The notes: a model not told the origin generated them from the sequence alone. A DNA stretch of 64,000 nt from Micromussa lordhowensis (GCA_964020085.1 OZ026606.1:23955073-24019072), one strand, 5' to 3'. Positions 34,776-47,318 are shown, numbered from the stretch's first letter. Made by a program: numbers and translations.

Positions 34776-37700
34776 TTACTGCCGTTCCAAACCCGGCAAA
34801 TGCCCAGATTGAGAGCTTCTCTCAGTCTCCTCGACCATGGGTTGACCATTTGATTCCTCATCGGGTTGCACACTTGGTAGTGGTTGCTTCACCAGAGTGT
34901 GCATGTTCGAGGAGCTAATACTCGGTAGAACTTGTTTTACAGTCGGTTGAAGGTTCGCCAACTGTCGGTCGAACGGCGCTCGAATTTCTGGGCGTGGTCG
35001 CTTCACAGTCGGCCTAGCCGCTGGTGGATGAGGCTTGAGCAATGCTTCCTCCTCTTTCGCTGGCTGAATTCCAGGCAAGACTGGCTTTCCGGTCAGAAGA
35101 TAGCGCGGATGTCTTCCTTTCCCTAACGGCTGGCAATTTATTCTACATTGTTTCTCCACAAATTGTAGCGCTTCGAACTCTCGCCGCTTAAGGTTCAGAA
35201 ATGCATACGTCCCTGGCTTCGGTTGTTCGTTTGGCGGTTTTTTTTTCTTTCGGGCAGGAAGACTAGGCACTTCTTTTTCTGTCACAGTTACATCAGCCTT
35301 GGCGGGACTCGCCGCTGCAGGAAGATTGTGATCCAAGGAATGCTGTGGGTTCAACAGCGTTTCACTCGGTAATGTTCCTGGAACACTTTTCAGCGGTTCG
35401 CCCTCTGTGGCTTGAGGACTAACCTTAGATGGCCTCGTTGTAGGAGGTCTTGGAAAGTTGTGCTCCATTGAAACCTGTGGGCTCAACAGTGACTCAGCTT
35501 TTGTCTGGCTTATTGTCCCTTCAGCGCTCCCCAATGTTTCTCTTGTAGTTTGAGAGCTTAACTTCATTCGCCTAGCTGCGGGAGGCTTTGGAATCTTATG
35601 TTCCAGTGTTTGTTGCGGGCTGAAGGGCCCCTCTGCCTTCTTTTGAGTTTGTCTCACTGCTCTTTGAACCTTCGTTAGTGGTTTTCCCGTAGTCTGAGGA
35701 CTTAACTTCACTGGCTTCGCTGCTGGAGGCTTTGGACTTAAGTGGTCCGAGTTAAGCTGTGGAACAAACCGCTTTGCTTCTGCCTTCGTCTTGGTTTGTC
35801 TCGCTGCTCTTTGGACGTTCCCCGGTGGTTCTACATCTGTAGCCTGAGGACCTAACTTCACTTGCCTCGCTGCTGGAGGCTTTGGACTTAAGTGGTCCGA
35901 GTTAAGCGGTGGAACTAACCGCTTTGCTTCTGCCTTCGCCTTGGTTTGTCTCGCTGCTCTTTGGACGTTCCCCGGTGGTTCTACATCTGTAGCCTGAGGA
36001 CCTAACTTCACTTGCCTCGCTGCTGGAGGCTTTGGACTTAAGTGGTCCGAGTTAAGCGGTGGAACTAACCGCTTTGCTTCTGCCTTCGCCTTGGTTTGTC
36101 TCGCTGCTCTTTGGACGTTCCCCGGGGGTTCTACATCTGTAGCCTGAGGACCTAACTTCACTTGCCCCGCTGCTGGAGGCTTTGGACTTAAGTGGTCCGA
36201 GTTAAGCGGTGGAACTAACCGCTTTGCTTCTGCCTTCGCCTTGGTTTGTCTCGCTGCTCTTTGGACGTTCCCCGGTGGTTCTAAATCTGTAGCCTGGGGA
36301 CCTAACTTCACTTGCCCCGCTGCTGGAGGCTTTGGACTTAAGTGGTCCGAGTTAAGCGGTGGAACTAACCGCTTTGCTTCTGCCTTCGCCTTGGTTTGTC
36401 TCGCTGCTCTTTGGACGTTCCCCAGTGGTTCTACATCTGTAGCCTGAGGACTTAACTTCACTCGCCTCGCTGCTGGAGGCTTTGGACCACTGCTGTCCAA
36501 GTTAAGCGGTGGGACTAACCGCTTTGCTTCTGCCTTCGTCTGGGTTTGTCTCGCTGCTCTTTGGACGTTCCCCAGTGGCTCTACACCTGTAGTCTGAGGA
36601 CTTAACTTCACTCGCCTCGCTGGCGGAGACTTTGGACATAGTTGGTCCAAGTTAAGTGGTGGGACCGACTCTGGACGAGTCTTCTTGGTTCGCCTCGTCA
36701 TCGGAGGTCTTGGAAGAGCTTCTTCCAAAGTAGGATGCGGGCTCGGAGAGGACTCTGTTGCTGGCGGCTTCACCCCAGACAGAGCTTCTTTCACTGGCTG
36801 TTCAGGACCGCTCTCAGCCTGAACAATCGACAGGGTGCCGCTTTTTCTTGGCTGATTCTCCTCAGAACTCGTCGCCGTCGAAGCTCTCTGAAGAGGATGC
36901 TCTGCTGTTGTTTCAGAGTTCTCCGGAAGTTTCTCCTTCATCACTTCTTCCTCCGCCGATTGCAAAACTGTCTGGGTTCCTTTAGACCGTTTCCGAGGTC
37001 TTTTTGAGCCATGTTTTGAAGCCTTTTTCTTCGGCTTGGCGCCCTTCAATTCCTCTGTCCCGCGTGGGAGCGCTTCCTTCTCTGCTGATTGAAGGCTTGT
37101 TTGCGCTTGTTTCACAACCGACGGAGCACTGGATGAAGAGCTGTCTTTTTCCTTCGCCTCAGGACTTTGAGACACACCGTTTACTGCGGAATGAACACCT
37201 TCCTCGGTCGCGTCCTCTTCTGAGGGTATTGGCGACGTCTGTTCTATGATTGTTGGAAGGTTCGGAAGCAGGCGTCTCCGCCGCGGCCGAATTTTTTGCC
37301 GCACTATAATTACAGTCGGTTCAATACTCGGCAGAGTGAGATCCTCTAGCGGAGAAATATCAGGCAGTATTTGTCTCACTGCCGATTGAACCGTTGGTCG
37401 CCCTTTCGCCTCGGGCTTTGGAGTACTCGGTTTAGCCTTCTCTTCAATCGTTGGAAGAATCGACACGTTGTGTGTCATTGAAGTAGCAGTGTTTACTTGG
37501 ATGCTGGGCAGACTTAACTCTCCGGCAGTTGGAATACTCGGTAGAATTCGCTTCACTGAAGACTTAGGCCTGGGTGGCGCTTTTCTCTCCTTTGACTGAA
37601 TTTTTGGCAGATTTAGCTTCTCTGCCGGCTGCAGGCTTGGAAGTACTTGCTGAACGCTCGGCAGTGCTTGAATCACTGTTGGTTGAATGCTTGGCAAGGT

Positions 37701-37805
37701 AATCTTCTCAGGCCAAGAAGATTTCACCTTCGATTCCGGATCAATCTTGTCAGTTTCCTGTTCACCGACACCATTTGAATGGAGATTCTCGTCGTTTTCA
37801 GACAT
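34776..37805 (-). CDS. single-exon low-complexity repeat protein (about 1,009 aa), unknown function
   Basis: Uninterrupted minus-strand ORF. The chosen start is the ATG at 37805 (MSENDEN), which has A at -3. The frame is open 45 codons further upstream, but that part looks non-protein-like. No family recognised. The protein is rich in Pro, Lys, Ser and Glu and probably disordered. The N-terminal third and the C-terminus carry many LPSI-type motifs (TLPSIQPT, ALPSVQQ, LPSLQPAEK, ILPSIPTAGE, LPSVQP). The middle is a tandem array of 50-residue units with PPLNSDHLSPKPPAA and NVQRAARQTKAKAEAKR. The ORF stays open despite the repeats, which supports selection. A structural, scaffold or extracellular role is speculation. 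Confidence 0.75.
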   Translation of the reverse strand: MSENDENLHSNGVGEQETDKIDPESKVKSSWPEKITLPSIQPTVIQALPSVQQVLPSLQPAEKLNLPKIQSKERKAPPRPKSSVKRILPSIPTAGELSLPSIQVNTATSMTHNVSILPTIEEKAKPSTPKPEAKGRPTVQSAVRQILPDISPLEDLTLPSIEPTVIIVRQKIRPRRRRLLPNLPTIIEQTSPIPSEEDATEEGVHSAVNGVSQSPEAKEKDSSSSSAPSVVKQAQTSLQSAEKEALPRGTEELKGAKPKKKASKHGSKRPRKRSKGTQTVLQSAEEEVMKEKLPENSETTAEHPLQRASTATSSEENQPRKSGTLSIVQAESGPEQPVKEALSGVKPPATESSPSPHPTLEEALPRPPMTRRTKKTRPESVPPLNLDQLCPKSPPARRVKLSPQTTGVEPLGNVQRAARQTQTKAEAKRLVPPLNLDSSGPKPPAARRVKLSPQATDVEPLGNVQRAARQTKAKAEAKRLVPPLNSDHLSPKPPAAGQVKLGPQATDLEPPGNVQRAARQTKAKAEAKRLVPPLNSDHLSPKPPAAGQVKLGPQATDVEPPGNVQRAARQTKAKAEAKRLVPPLNSDHLSPKPPAARQVKLGPQATDVEPPGNVQRAARQTKAKAEAKRLVPPLNSDHLSPKPPAARQVKLGPQATDVEPPGNVQRAARQTKTKAEAKRFVPQLNSDHLSPKPPAAKPVKLSPQTTGKPLTKVQRAVRQTQKKAEGPFSPQQTLEHKIPKPPAARRMKLSSQTTRETLGSAEGTISQTKAESLLSPQVSMEHNFPRPPTTRPSKVSPQATEGEPLKSVPGTLPSETLLNPQHSLDHNLPAAASPAKADVTVTEKEVPSLPARKKKKPPNEQPKPGTYAFLNLKRREFEALQFVEKQCRINCQPLGKGRHPRYLLTGKPVLPGIQPAKEEEALLKPHPPAARPTVKRPRPEIRAPFDRQLANLQPTVKQVLPSISSSNMHTLVKQPLPSVQPDEESNGQPMVEETERSSQSGHLPGLERQ
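35691..36690 (-). repeat. in-frame 150-bp coding minisatellite (50-aa unit)
   Basis: The landmark AGCCTGAGGA recurs at 35691, 35841, 35991, 36141, 36291, 36441 and 36591, exactly 150 bases apart. The central copies are nearly identical and the outer ones diverge, as in recent expansion by unequal exchange. The period is a multiple of three, so copy number can change without frameshift. Confidence 0.95.
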
Positions 37806-37949
37806 TTTGATCGTTTTCTCGACTTTTTGTTCACTATAGGTAACACACAATGAGTTTTTTTTCACACAGCAAAACCGCAATGAAAAGTCAATGTGGAAAC
37901 ATCGAACAACTGAAGTTCCTTTATTGCGTAAGCATTTCATAATAATGAC

Positions 37950-40900
37950 GAATGCACGCGCAATGAAAAACTTTCTCTAATTCGAATTGGAATGCATGAG
38001 TTTAGAAAGATTTCAGCAGTTACTGAATTTTAAGAGATCCTGATAATTTCAGAAGAAATATAACTTGTCCTAGGACAACAAATCTCCCAATTCGTCCACA
38101 AAAAGTAATAATGGACCATTCTCTTTTCAAACTTCGTTTTCATACTGACGTGTCTCAAACGTATTTTAGTCGATTAGAACGCGCGCGCAAATCTGCTTTT
38201 AATTAGTTTTTCTCTTATTTAGTTTTCCGAGGGAATCAGTTTAAAAGGTGATTTAAATGAAGACACAGGTTAAAAACAAGAAATTGTGTACTCACAAGTC
38301 ATCAAGTATCTTTAATGGCTGGTGCGCGAGCGCTGGTAGCTGCCTCGTCCCCAGGCTCCTCATTGGTTGGAGCGTGGTGCGCGTTGAGTTATGGGAATGT
38401 TTTCATCCAGAATGCTCCGCGTTTCGTTGCCTAACAATTAAATCCCAGGCTCCCAGCCCACGGCCGGAAAGGGGGGGGGGGGGGTTGGGAACCAGGAATC
38501 GCTGGCCTTGCGTAGCAAAAAACAAAGACTTTTTTAAACTTGTGTGGGGTAGTCAAACTGTAAAAACCTTGCGTTGATCGCTTCCGAGCAAAGGCGAACG
38601 CTAGTCACCGCTTGTGCAGGTATAAAATAGGCTTGTGTTACGAAGGAGATCGCATAATCTCCGTGTTATTCAATGAGGCCCCGAGGGTGCAAAATGATAG
38701 CTAAAGGCGACCTATTTAAAGTTTGAGTGCATATAAAAGAACCTATTTTTCTTCTTTGTAAAATACTCCTTGATGTTTTGTTTTCTTTTCTAACAACTGT
38801 TCGCTTAAACCTTTAACGATCACATGCGACACTGTAACAATACACAAACAAACAATACAATGTTAATTTTACTGACGCTTCTCTTGAAATCTACCCGTAC
38901 AGCCCTACCTGAAAATTTCAGGAATTAGAAATTGACTCTGATTAAACTTTCTTGCAACATAAAATATACATCTGCCCGACAGATTTTTCACAAACTAAGA
39001 AGTTTACATGGTTGCCTATTTCAAAAATAGTCCAAATCTGTCCTGCAGACATCTCTACACCCGATATTAGAAGGTTCTCTTCAAAAATGACGGATGGTCC
39101 TTGACCAATTACATCGCGTAAATCGCACTTTAAGCAGGTACCGTTAAAAAATGTACCAATATTGACATACAGCGGCTACCCGGGTTATGCCCGTGGTCTC
39201 TCCTTGCGACAGAATGACTAGCATTTACAGTCCTCAGCTCTTCAGCAGCCTTTCTGGTAAAAATTATAGGAGCGGACAAATTGTGGTTGATTGAAATCAA
39301 GTCTCAAGTTTCCATTTTGCGCGTAAATTTGCGTTTGGAATAAACAATATTTTGTGAATTTGACATTTTAATTTGAGTTTGTCGTGGGATCTCGTGACTT
39401 ATTACGCACACAGTATATGAAGCGCAGTGAAGCTTAAACAATTTATGTAATAGCAAGGAAACATAAAAAACAAAACGGACAAGTCACACTCCATTACACT
39501 GTTTAAGACAAAATATCTTTGGTGCCTGGCTAGGTAAGAAGCGATTCATCAGTGGAAATGACGCTTGGAAACAAGCCGACAAACTCTGTTTGCTAAAAGG
39601 TGAAAGCGCAGAGAACCCTCCTGACAACTACAAAACGTTATCATAACGGTATGATGAAGTTATCACATAATCACTCGAAATTAACCGATAGCTTAGTGAC
39701 ACAGCTATGCGCTGCAAGTCTGCAAAGACTGAATGCTCTGTATTTTAAAAAACCTTACATAAGAAGATTTCTTCATGGAACAAACGATATCTTATAAACA
39801 GGATTTTCAGTGTCCACTTTGAACCAACTTAATTCGAAAAGCTCTCTCAAGAGATTTCCCAGTCAAGAATAACTGCAAAGCGTGCAATCTTCGACTGATT
39901 TCAAGCTGTTTGAAGTAATATTATAAAGAGGAAAGTTAAACTACAGTTGATTGCGAGCAGGGTCTTCGTGGGGAAAGTTATAATTACATCTACCGCAGAC
40001 TGACGAATGTTCACCGCAAACAGCAAGAATTCAGATATCGCGTTCATTAATTATAAATGACCGTCCAGAGAACTAAAAATTATTTCAGACTGATAACCAT
40101 ATATTTGACGGATGTGCCGATTCGAAATCTCTGAAAACAAATACAGTATGTTTGGTGAATTTTTGGTAGCATTTTCATATCGCGAAACAACTTGCAGTGC
40201 GAGTGCTAAGCATACATGACAACGAACGATGACGATAGGTGAAATTAAAATTTCATCATCAAGTCTTCGGGTTTTCATGATATTGATTACTTTTTGCGAA
40301 ATATGGAATCATTTTAGCACACATTCATTAGCTGCACAAATATAACAGCAATGCTATAAAAAGTTAGCAAACTTAAATTTTGGAAGACATAAATTAGTAT
40401 TTTTAGCTGCAACGTAGCTCTCGCTAATCTTTTGTAGCTAGTAATCAGTTATCTCTAACAGACTGCAATTTTCACCTTGTTAGCTAAAACAGCAATCAAA
40501 TATCAGAAAGAACAGGCACATAGAGTTTAGTAGAACAGCTTAAATTCAGAGTTTTATGATAGCAGTGTTTTAATCTTGTTCCAGATGAATGATGAGAGAC
40601 CACTAACAATTTCGGTTTTTCTTGTCGAATACCAATTGTTGTTTGACTATTGTTTTAGCTCTAAGAAAATGAAATCTCAAAATTAAAGGAGGACGCATAC
40701 AAAGCAGATAAGAGCACCGTTTTAATTACAGCATCTTTATACGTGGTGTTTACGCTGTTTATGCCAGAGTGTTGGAACTTAATAAGGCGAATGGGCCAGG
40801 TTTAGTTTAAAATGTAGGGACTGTGAATCAATCTTGCGATGCATTCATGAATGAGAAGCGGGAGAATATTCCAGTGGGTTTCAATTTAGCTAAATACTTA

Positions 40901-43900
40901 TTCAGTGCAGTAACAAATAGCCGCTTACCTTGCAAAAACAAAACTCTGTCAGGAACTGTACGACAGGTGCACACGAACTAACTTTAAGGCGATATGTTGT
41001 TTTTTTCGACTGCGTACGACTTAATTTTGCATTAATTTCTTCCTGTTTCACAGGTGAGGGTAAAACGTACAAAGCGAAGTACAACAGCTTCTTCACAGCT
41101 TGCTACTAAAGGTATATTGCACCAGAGGTTTTGAAACTCACTCGAAATTATACGTCGCAGAGTATGGAACACGTTAAACGAAGGTAACTATAGACAGCAT
41201 ACATAACACCAACCTCAAATGATAATATTTTTTCATTATGAATTTGTTGAACACTCCTGCTCATTTGCGTTGGTATAAGAATCTCTAGTAAACGAACAAA
41301 AGGGGAAGTTGCGTCTGTACCCCAGTTCCCTCCGATCTGGCGAAAGCGAAGGCTAAAACAAAAGACTGACCAACCGGCCGACCAACTGACGGACTGACTC
41401 GCTGACTGGCGGACTTTCCTATGAAAATCTTCCGATGAATGCCGAAGGTCGTCCGAAGGTTCACGAAGATTCTAAATGAGAAATTCCGTGCGATTTTCAG
41501 GTGCAGTTTCCCAGTTTATACTTCAGAGTGAATCCGTCAAAACAAATTACCCCAGATTAACCTCCATAAATCGTCTAAGAACGCTTTTAAATTTTAAATG
41601 ATTTTATTTCTAGGAATGGAATAAATCGTCCACATTATGATTGAGCTATTGTTGGCGAAACTCCACCATAGCACAAGAGTTCCTTCCAAAAACGTATCGA
41701 TAATTGTCACAAGCATTTAGAAGACTTTTGCCAGCACTCCGCGCTACAACTGACTACCATAACAAGAAGGGACTGTATATAAAATGTCACAGAATGACAG
41801 AACGACAAGTATCGGTCTCTATGACAACCGACAGCTATTCTACCTTTTTGCGCATTGCATGCAATATTCCGAAAATAAGTTCTGTTGTTGAAAGTCATTT
41901 GACTTGACACCGGAGGTAACTGAATAAGCCCTCTGCTGAGCTTTATCCTGACTAAAAATTCAAAATAGTTTGTGCGTAAAAAATAACACGTATCTATACT
42001 GTCGTATAATGCGGCTGTGGCGAAATTAAATCGCTCTTTTTTAATTCCCTTGCGATATACAGTCGACAGGTTACCACCAGGATTACGGAATTAAACCAAA
42101 GGATAAATGATTTACAAGGCTTAACAGCGCCGACCATAATGTTTATACTTCCTTTCATCCAAATGGAAAAAGGGGATTGGTGCTTTCAAGACCTATTAAT
42201 ATGCAACGAAAACATCCCAGTCATTAGGCGCAGGTGCGTCGAGACAGCCAGGTTTGTTTGAATTCCAAGTTCTCGACTTGAAAATTGCAATTGACTTCTT
42301 ACAAACAAGGCCGGTACTTCGGCTACTGTTCGCTTCCTCGCGGTAAGTATGAGCTCTTGCGAGGTGTTGTCAACGGCCAATCGTTTGTACTCCATGTGTT
42401 GCGATTCAGAATAGGTTAAACGTCTTCACTAGATAACATAGAGTTTCATGTTTCCATACTAGATAGAAGAAGCCAGGATTATATTTGAATGATTTTTGTC
42501 AATTTTCATTCAGCATATTACGGCTAACGGCGTGAAACGAATAGACGTGAGGGCTTTCTAAAGCACTTCCTCGCCAACTTGAATTCCTTCGATCTCAAAA
42601 CAACGGCAAGAAACCATAGCAATACATCTCATGATTAACTGAAGATCAGCCATCGCTTAAATCTTCTGCGTTTTAGATTAACAATAACAGAAAATCTGTC
42701 TGGAATACATGCAAACCAATGGTGCAGTAAACAAGCATCGGAAACCCATGCAAGGCTTCCGTATTTTACCTTATTTAGAATACAATCTGACATCTTAATG
42801 GAAAAATATAAAACAAAATCAAACAGAAACGGACTTGACAAGGTTGTGGTGGACACAAATTCAAAATGGTTTTTTCCGCACCCATCACGAGCAGAATTTA
42901 TTTATTCCTGTGTCAATAATGTAGCTTACCTCAAACAAAAGTGTCCAAGGTTTATACATACGCCGTACTTGTACCGAAACTGTACCGAATTTAAAAAAAC
43001 CTTTCAAAATCATCCAAGATTGTATAACGAAAATTTAATGACGAAGTAGGTAGACTATGTTTTGCATCTCGTAATTTCAAATAACGAAAATTAAAATTTC
43101 GTATACCTCATTGAACGGTACAACAACATCGCAAGTACTGTACGAAACAGAAACAACATTTTAGTGATTGATACAACTTTAACTGAACATCTTATTCAAA
43201 ACAGAACGCACGAAAATATATTGATTCATGCTGTTGTTCTCGTAAATGAAAATACAGTAACTTTACAGCTGTAATACGCGGCAACTGAACCGAAAACCAA
43301 CAAAACCGTTATTTTTAGTTAAACTGGCTTTCTTCGTCGAATTCAATTTAAATACATGGATATAAATGCTGAGTAAATTGTAGTCTGGAAGTCGGAAAAA
43401 GAAAATATCCTTAGGGCTTTTTTCTATAATTATGAAGGTATACAGAAATTGAAATTCCACCTGCTATGAAGGTCATTGCTATGTTGCTGCTATGTTCGTC
43501 TAATAGGCTATCTTAACAATAAACATTTAGCGGCATATTGTTGAACTACCAACTCGAAACAAAAAATAGACAGCTTTCGTAACCATTAATAGATTGGCTC
43601 TCTTTACACTGATCATAAATATCAACGAAAACAACTGTAATCTACTTTGCCAGAGAATATATGAAAGATCACATATTTAAACAGCGGAAAAAGATATCTT
43701 TACTGTAATCTCCTTTAATGTCAGCTATTATATATTGTGATTTTTAAGCTTATCTGTAAACCGGTGTCGGTTCATTAATTAAGAACCAGATAAATTTCCA
43801 CCTGCCAGTATTTCATGAAAACTTCACATAAGAACTAGAACCTGACTGAGAAAGTATTGAAAAGTAATTTAGCCATGAGAAAGAGTTGTCCGCGCTGATC

Positions 43901-44798
43901 TGTAGCGATAAATTGTCTTCATGATTTCTTGTTTTTACATGTTGTAAGTATGAATACTAAACTCAGGTTTTACCCGAGCGAGTGAACGAGTACAACCGAA
44001 GACTGGCGTATTAAGATATAAGTACCTTTCATGGTATGTGGTACGCGCTTGTTAATGAATAAAAAAGCTATTGCTGGTTTTCATGTGACGTCATCATTTT
44101 CCAAAACTAAAAATCACAAATCCTTATGAAGTTTTAGTTTCATGAGATGTAAGACCCTCTAATGGCTTCTTATTTTGTTAGAGAAGACGTTTGAATTTCA
44201 GTGTTTTTGAGTTGCGTGACAGTGAAATGGCGGCACGAGAGGGTTTTCACATAGGTCTAAAGAGGAGTTATCGCTCACGTTTTTGCTAACTGAACAGTTC
44301 TTGCAATAGAAGGAGTACTACTTTCAATGTGTCGGCGCTCTAGAGGAATAATTTTTCAATGACAGATGTTTTTGTCACTTTACGGCCGCCATGTTGGTGC
44401 CCCTTGGAAGGGCATTCAAAACTCTATAAATTTGGGTGAAACACTTTTCCAATGCAAATAACGCGCGAATGAAAAACCGCACAGACCTAAATCTTGGCAA
44501 GGTTGCTTATGTATGAATCATCTCTCATATCCCAGATTCTTGGCTAAATTTATTGAATGGTTACGATTGTTATTTTTGATTGAGTGACACTGCAAACCAG
44601 TCATTGACAGTTCCGTTGTACAAGCTAACAAGCCATAAGGCCAAGGAGATCAATTAATTCTCAGCAAAAATCAATTTGCATATGTGACTACGAAGAAGAA
44701 GAAAAAAGAAACTCCACTGAAACTTTGAAGCGGTCTGCTTCAGGCATTCCACGTGATAAAACTGTGTTCTAAATATTTTTTCTCCCTACCTTTTACAG
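37950..44798. other. intergenic, no gene supported
   Basis: About 6.8 kb. Visible are a G14 run at 38471-38484, GACT-rich simple sequence at about 41360-41420, and a diverged SINE body piece near 43650-43690. Short ORFs lack domains. Confidence 0.4.
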
Positions 44799-44821
44799 AT
44801 CTCTTCAACCGTCAGCTCCCC

Positions 44822-46129
44822 ATGGCTGCGACTTCTCGAAACGATTCGTCCTGGCTCCAAAAAGACTGGGAACAAAATCAAGGCCGTTCTAGTCAGATGA
44901 GGCACTATCGCGCTCCTAGACCATGCCAAAAAGGGGCCAGTAGAAATTCACTTCTGCAATGCAACAAAATGTCAGTTAAAACCAAACAAGTGGACGATAC
45001 AGCCCGACAAATACGCTTCAAATATGGGAGGAGTAACTTAGAGAGGGAATTAAACAAAAAGAACGGCACCAACTTGATGCCATTTGTCACCAAAGTTCAA
45101 ATACGAAAGACTCAAGAAAGGAGCAGGTTTGATTCAGAGGGAAGTACTCCCACCAAAAGAAGAAACGAGAGTGAAAGAGTGCATTCTTCCTCCATGGAAA
45201 ACAACGAGCAAACTGAAACAAAGTCTGATTCTACACTAAATGGTGACAACAACGATGAAGAGTCTTATTCCAGTTTGGAAACTGTGGACGAAAAAGATGA
45301 AACATCTGAAGAATCCATGTTACGTGCAGACATAATAGCGATCCAAGTCAATGAAAAGAATCAAACCGACAATTACTTATACCCTGAAACAACGGAAAAC
45401 CAGCTTGAAGACGTCCAACATCTTATTAAATGCCTGACTCGCAGACTGCGGGATCCTTTCGAGACATCCCGAAAGCAGATCCCGTCCGCTCGACCAACAG
45501 CTGCTTATGCTCGACCAACAAAGGGCGAAATAGCTTTAAGTGTCAAAGGTCCAGTGCCCCTAGCACCCGTGACTAAAGTTACTATGACAACGTTACGGAG
45601 TCACAGTCCAGACAAGCCAAGTCGACTCGAGGCAAGATCTTTACCCGAGTTTGTGGACTCAAAGGCTGTAAGAGCTCACGCTCGCCCCATTTCCTCGGTC
45701 AGCGACAGCGCTGTTGTGTCAGGGAAGAAAATACACGGCCCCACGCGAGCCACGTGGGCTGGACGCGAGCATGCGCAGAATGGCTTGTTAGACCAGAAGT
45801 ACCATCTTTGTTCTTCATGCAGAGGTCACTATGTTTCAGGCTCGGCGACGAAAATAACACACGAACGCGCCAAAAGTGCTGTATCTGGGGACGATCGGCA
45901 AAGAGAATGTCACAGTTGTCTTCCACAGCTTATTCGACACGAGCCAACAAAACTATACAGCAGAAATGAAGGAAATCGAAGTGCGAGTCCTAAAAGACAA
46001 TATCCGCACAACGGGATGGTATCTCCTTTTGAACTACAGGTTCATCTTGCTGAACTGAATTCTTATGACTACTGGTCACCAGGCCCCCCGCCTTCGCTGT
46101 CTAACTCGGATGATGAAATTACAACATAA
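44822..46129 (+). CDS. orphan disordered protein (435 aa), terminal exon
   Basis: A strong acceptor (pyrimidine tract then TTTTACAG, ending 44798) precedes a short 5' UTR and an ATG at 44822 in good context (CCCCATGG). The upstream in-frame ATG at 44753 lies before the acceptor and is probably intronic. Stop TAA at 46127-46129. No family recognised. The protein is Ser/Arg/Lys-rich, with an acidic stretch after residue 130 and two Cys pairs (CSSC near residue 328, CHSC near 362) that could bind metal or form disulfides. The C-terminus ends with a Pro/Ser patch (YWSPGPPPSLS) and acidic residues. An upstream non-coding exon is likely but not located. Confidence 0.65.
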   Translation: MAATSRNDSSWLQKDWEQNQGRSSQMRHYRAPRPCQKGASRNSLLQCNKMSVKTKQVDDTARQIRFKYGRSNLERELNKKNGTNLMPFVTKVQIRKTQERSRFDSEGSTPTKRRNESERVHSSSMENNEQTETKSDSTLNGDNNDEESYSSLETVDEKDETSEESMLRADIIAIQVNEKNQTDNYLYPETTENQLEDVQHLIKCLTRRLRDPFETSRKQIPSARPTAAYARPTKGEIALSVKGPVPLAPVTKVTMTTLRSHSPDKPSRLEARSLPEFVDSKAVRAHARPISSVSDSAVVSGKKIHGPTRATWAGREHAQNGLLDQKYHLCSSCRGHYVSGSATKITHERAKSAVSGDDRQRECHSCLPQLIRHEPTKLYSRNEGNRSASPKRQYPHNGMVSPFELQVHLAELNSYDYWSPGPPPSLSNSDDEITT

Positions 46130-46207
46130 TATCAGTAGATGATAACCAACTAGAACTAAATTCAAAATCAAATTTTATCAATTTAGCGCTTTACGAATGT
46201 AACAAGG

Positions 46208-46440
46208 CAGGGATAACGCAGTGGTTAGAGCGCCCGCGTCCCACCAATGTGGCCTGGGTTCGACTCCGGCTTGGTGCCATATGTGGGTTGAGTTTGTTAT
46301 TGGTTCTCGCCTTGCGCCGAGGAGTTTATCTCCGGGTTCTCCGGTTTTCCTCCCTCCGCAAAAAAACAGCATCTCCAAATTCCAATTCGACCATGAAAAC
46401 TTGCTAAGGCTGATGTGGCTTCCTCTCTAAATATTATAAT
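46208..46440 (+). mobile_element. tRNA-derived SINE
   Basis: An A-box-like segment (GATAACGCAGTGGTTAGAGC, about 46212) and a B box GGTTCGACTCC (about 46257) sit at tRNA-like spacing. They are followed by a non-tRNA body (TTCTCGCCTTGCGCC, CTCCGGGTTCTCCGG, CCTCCCTCCG). It lies 80 bases after the stop codon of the preceding gene, so it may lie in its 3' UTR. Confidence 0.75.
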
Positions 46441-46939
46441 TTTATTTTTAAGGTAGAAAAAGTCCTGTTGGTATCACTAGGACCGCAAACGTGATGATCA
46501 AATACAAGACAAACCCTGAGAAGTAACCTCTAAGCTTCGGTCAGCTCAATTAAGTGAGTTTCCACTGATAGTGTAACTGCGTTACAAACACTCTATAATG
46601 TTGTTATAGCTTTACAACACTAGACGGAGTATTTAAAAATACGCACAGATTTTTACCCTCTAAGCAGATCAAACTCACGAGACTTCTCCACACTCCAAAG
46701 AATGAAAACCAAAGAGATTCCGCCATGTAAAACAGATAAAAAACTTGGATATTCAAATGAATATAGTTAACAGTTGACAGATAACATAAATTCGCAACAT
46801 GATACACTTTATTGAGAATCCCTGAAAAGGGTTTTTCAGCATCCATATTAAAATAGTCCATACAGAAAACGTTCAAGATGAAACAACAACAACGACGATA
46901 TTAAATATTAGGAGAAATGTAGACTCGGAAAAAAATTCC

Positions 46940-47016
46940 GAGTCTCAGATGGGATTTGAACCCACGACCCTCCGTGATCTAGTCGGATGCTCTAACCACT
47001 GAGCTACTGGAGACTC
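46940..47016 (-). tRNA. tRNA-like head 1 (probably not a functional tRNA)
   Basis: A box TAGCTCAGTGG and B box GGTTCAAATCC are intact. The anticodon loop reads CTAGATC (AGA if seven bases). The best end pairing (GAGTCTC with GAGACTC) leaves too many bases before the D stem. The repeat context argues for a SINE promoter. Confidence 0.4.
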
Positions 47017-47242
47017 TATGGTGAGCAAGGGCCAATTTGTGGGTCTTGACTGGAACCGCATCGCGCGGCTACACAGCCAAGTATTGACTAGCATATGTGA
47101 AACTCACTAACAGCATCACGCTGTCACATTAATGCATATCAAGATGCAGCCAACCAACCTCCAAAGTGAGTATGTTCAAGATGAAACAACAACAACGACG
47201 ATATTAAATATTAGGAGAAATGTAGACTCGGAACTCGGACTC

Positions 47243-47318
47243 GGTCTCCAGTAGCTCAGTGGTTAGAGCATCCGACTAGATCACGGAGGGTCTTGGGTTC
47301 AAATCCCATCTGAGACTC
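47243..47318 (+). tRNA. tRNA-like head 2, centre of the composite
   Basis: Nearly identical to head 1, with the 5' end altered at the palindrome centre and one change in the T stem (GTCTTGGG in place of GTCGTGGG). Confidence 0.35.

Noticed and set aside
36241..37249. Plus-strand ORFs opposite the 1,009-residue gene
   Set aside because: Antisense shadows of the repetitive coding strand.
44753..44821. Upstream in-frame start for the 435-residue protein
   Set aside because: It precedes a strong splice acceptor at 44798, so these codons are probably intronic.
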